From positions 1 to 64,000 of the forward strand of contig CANLII010000004.1 in NCBI GenBank assembly GCA_947491315.1: a stretch of DNA of 64,000 bases. Direction: 5' to 3'. The notes under the pieces were generated by a model that had not been told where the DNA came from, made no database searches, and saw nothing but the letters and a program-made list of their open reading frames with translations. The translations under genes were made by a program, and so were the position numbers. Source of the stretch: Ignavibacteria bacterium (GTDB lineage Bacteria; Bacteroidota; Ignavibacteria; Kapaibacteriales; UBA961). This document shows positions 62,857 through 64,000 of this stretch, piece after piece; the stretch's first letter is position 1; each line of letters starts with the position of its first letter.

Positions 62857-64000
62857 ATGAAAACAATACTCCATTGGTTCAAACATGATCTGCGCATCCA
62901 TGACATGCCCGGATTAGCATGCATTAATCCACAAGATTGCCTATTGCCGGTTTACATTTTCGATCCTAGGCATAGGGTCAAGCTCACATATGGATTCCCA
63001 AAAATGAGCGATCATCGATTGGCATTTCTAGAACAAAGTGTCCAGTCACTTAAAGAAAAACTCCAATTGTTGAATAGTGATCTATTGATTCTTGAAGGCA
63101 AGCCTGAAGAACTCCTTCCAATATTGGCCAAACAATTCAATGTCCATGCGATTCATACCGAAAAGGAAATCGCTCATGAGGAATTACAGGTATTACGCAA
63201 TGTGAGGAACAGTATTTCCATACCAGTCATTGAATTTGAAAGTAGAACGATGTTTACAGAGTCCCAATTGCCATGGAATGTGGATCAATTACCATCTGTA
63301 TTTACGGAATTCAGAAAGGGAGTAGAAAAACACATTGGATTGAATCATGTTGTCTTGGCAGAACATTCATTGCCCCAATTTCCAGAGTCATGTAACTTAA
63401 ACGAGATAGAAAACTTATGGCATGGTCCATATGCAAAACATAGGCCACTTCACCCAAAGTCAGCCATTAGAGGCGCTGGTGGCGAAGATGAAGGGTTGAA
63501 GAGGCTCCATAAATATACCTATGGAATGCATGGTATCGCTACCTATAAAGAAACCAGAAACGGTTTAATTGGCGAGGCATATTCTTCAAAATTTTCACCA
63601 TGGCTTGCATTGGGTAGTTTGTCTGCAAAAAACATTCTCAAAACTGTGAATGATTATGAGCAGGAATTCGGTGCGAATGATTCTACTTATTGGATGAAAT
63701 TTGAACTGTTGTGGAGAGATTTCTTTCAATGGACATTCAAAAAACACGGAAATGTCTGCTTTCAGGCCGGTGGATTCACTGGTATTGAAAAAAAAACAAG
63801 ACATAATCCTGACACATTTGATGCATGGAGATTTGGCGAAACGGAAGACGCCTTTGTCAATGCAAATATGAAGGAGTTATATCTGACGGGATTCATGTCC
63901 AATCGTGGAAGGCAAAATGTTGCAAGTTATCTGGTTCATACTTTAAAGCTGGATTGGAGAATCGGAGCCGCATGGTTTGAATCCAGACTTATTGATTATG
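62857..64000 (+). CDS. Cryptochrome-DASH/photolyase family protein (3' end outside window)
   Basis: ATG 62857 opens a frame of 381 codons that runs off the window at 64000. It begins ILHWFKHDLRIHDMPGL, as in photolyase N-terminal Rossmann domains, and later has TYKETRNGLIGEAYSSKFSPWLALGSLS and STYWMKFELLWRDFFQWTFKKHG, with GFMSNRGRQNVASYLVHTL, the DASH-type FAD-domain signature. Cry-DASH proteins repair cyclobutane dimers in single-stranded DNA and may also act as light sensors. Missing is roughly the last fifth of the protein. Divergent to nuoG. Confidence 0.92.
   Translation, partial: MKTILHWFKHDLRIHDMPGLACINPQDCLLPVYIFDPRHRVKLTYGFPKMSDHRLAFLEQSVQSLKEKLQLLNSDLLILEGKPEELLPILAKQFNVHAIHTEKEIAHEELQVLRNVRNSISIPVIEFESRTMFTESQLPWNVDQLPSVFTEFRKGVEKHIGLNHVVLAEHSLPQFPESCNLNEIENLWHGPYAKHRPLHPKSAIRGAGGEDEGLKRLHKYTYGMHGIATYKETRNGLIGEAYSSKFSPWLALGSLSAKNILKTVNDYEQEFGANDSTYWMKFELLWRDFFQWTFKKHGNVCFQAGGFTGIEKKTRHNPDTFDAWRFGETEDAFVNANMKELYLTGFMSNRGRQNVASYLVHTLKLDWRIGAAWFESRLIDY

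Noticed and set aside
1-64000. CRISPR arrays, insertion sequences, tRNA genes and prophage
   Set aside because: I looked for regularly spaced repeats, transposase-like frames with terminal repeats and cloverleaf tRNA motifs in the intergenic regions and saw none; the eye may miss a divergent tRNA, for which tRNAscan-SE would be decisive.

Overview
The window looks like a chromosomal, moderately AT-rich piece of a free-living, aerobically respiring Gram-negative bacterium of the Bacteroidota/Chlorobiota (FCB) group. The support is type IX-style C-terminal sorting domains on three large secreted proteins, abundant choice-of-anchor-D/Hydin-like domains, DUF3127 and DUF3467 proteins, genes mostly without Shine-Dalgarno sequences, and a few TAnnTTTG-type -7 promoter elements. 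A Kapabacteria/Ignavibacteria-like lineage is my best guess, but that is inference. I see no insertion sequence, prophage, CRISPR array, tRNA or plasmid feature.

Layout. 1-116: 3' end of a 5S rRNA (end of an rrn operon) and its terminator. 176-2027: outer-membrane protein, lipoprotein hydrolase and Nudix hydrolase as an overlapping + strand cluster. 2018-9812 (-): two periplasmic proteins, then a tripartite efflux operon (TolC, MacA-like adaptor, ATPase, two tandem permeases). 9952-13934: HGSNAT/DUF1624-like membrane acyltransferase, glycosylasparaginase, CADD-type pABA synthase homologue, class II amidotransferase. 13978-21195 (+): nuoL-DUF420-nuoM-small ORF-nuoN-aminotransferase, ended by a clear terminator. 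21202-26241: TrmH-like methyltransferase, RDD, DUF2752, MsrC (-), RlpA, TPR lipoprotein, DUF3467. 26242-33742: GH57 branching enzyme, then a long - strand run (amidohydrolase, ferredoxin, DUF3127 OB protein, coiled-coil lipoprotein, alaS). 33821-40902: CrtC/AttH-like protein with a histidine kinase, Ogg2 glycosylase divergent from polA, DUF2279. 40939-48229 (+): lone ABC ATPase, two type IX-sorted proteins (Omp28/thioredoxin-like and PNGase F-like), leucyl aminopeptidase. 48350-53541 (-): outer-membrane barrel and a 1351-residue IgGFc-binding/Hydin-like secreted protein. 53716-55348 (+): J-domain protein and SurE. 55395-58831 (-): a catalytic/non-catalytic M16 peptidase pair. 58870-62620 (-): small unknown gene and nuoI-nuoH-nuoG. 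62857-end (+): a cryptochrome-DASH gene that runs off the window.

How it fits together. Complex I genes are split into at least two loci here (G-H-I and L-M-N); nuoA-F, J and K are not in the window. DNA upkeep is represented by PolA, Ogg2, a MutT-like Nudix protein, Cry-DASH and an OB-fold protein with an SSB-like tail. Envelope and secretion functions dominate the rest: efflux, type IX cargo, RlpA, M16 peptidases and beta-barrels. A PNGase F-like protein and a Tat-exported glycosylasparaginase both act on the GlcNAc-asparagine linkage, suggesting use of glycoproteins. The most interesting single gene is the CADD homologue at 12171-12860: every metal ligand and both self-sacrificed residues that I recall for the chlamydial para-aminobenzoate synthase are conserved.
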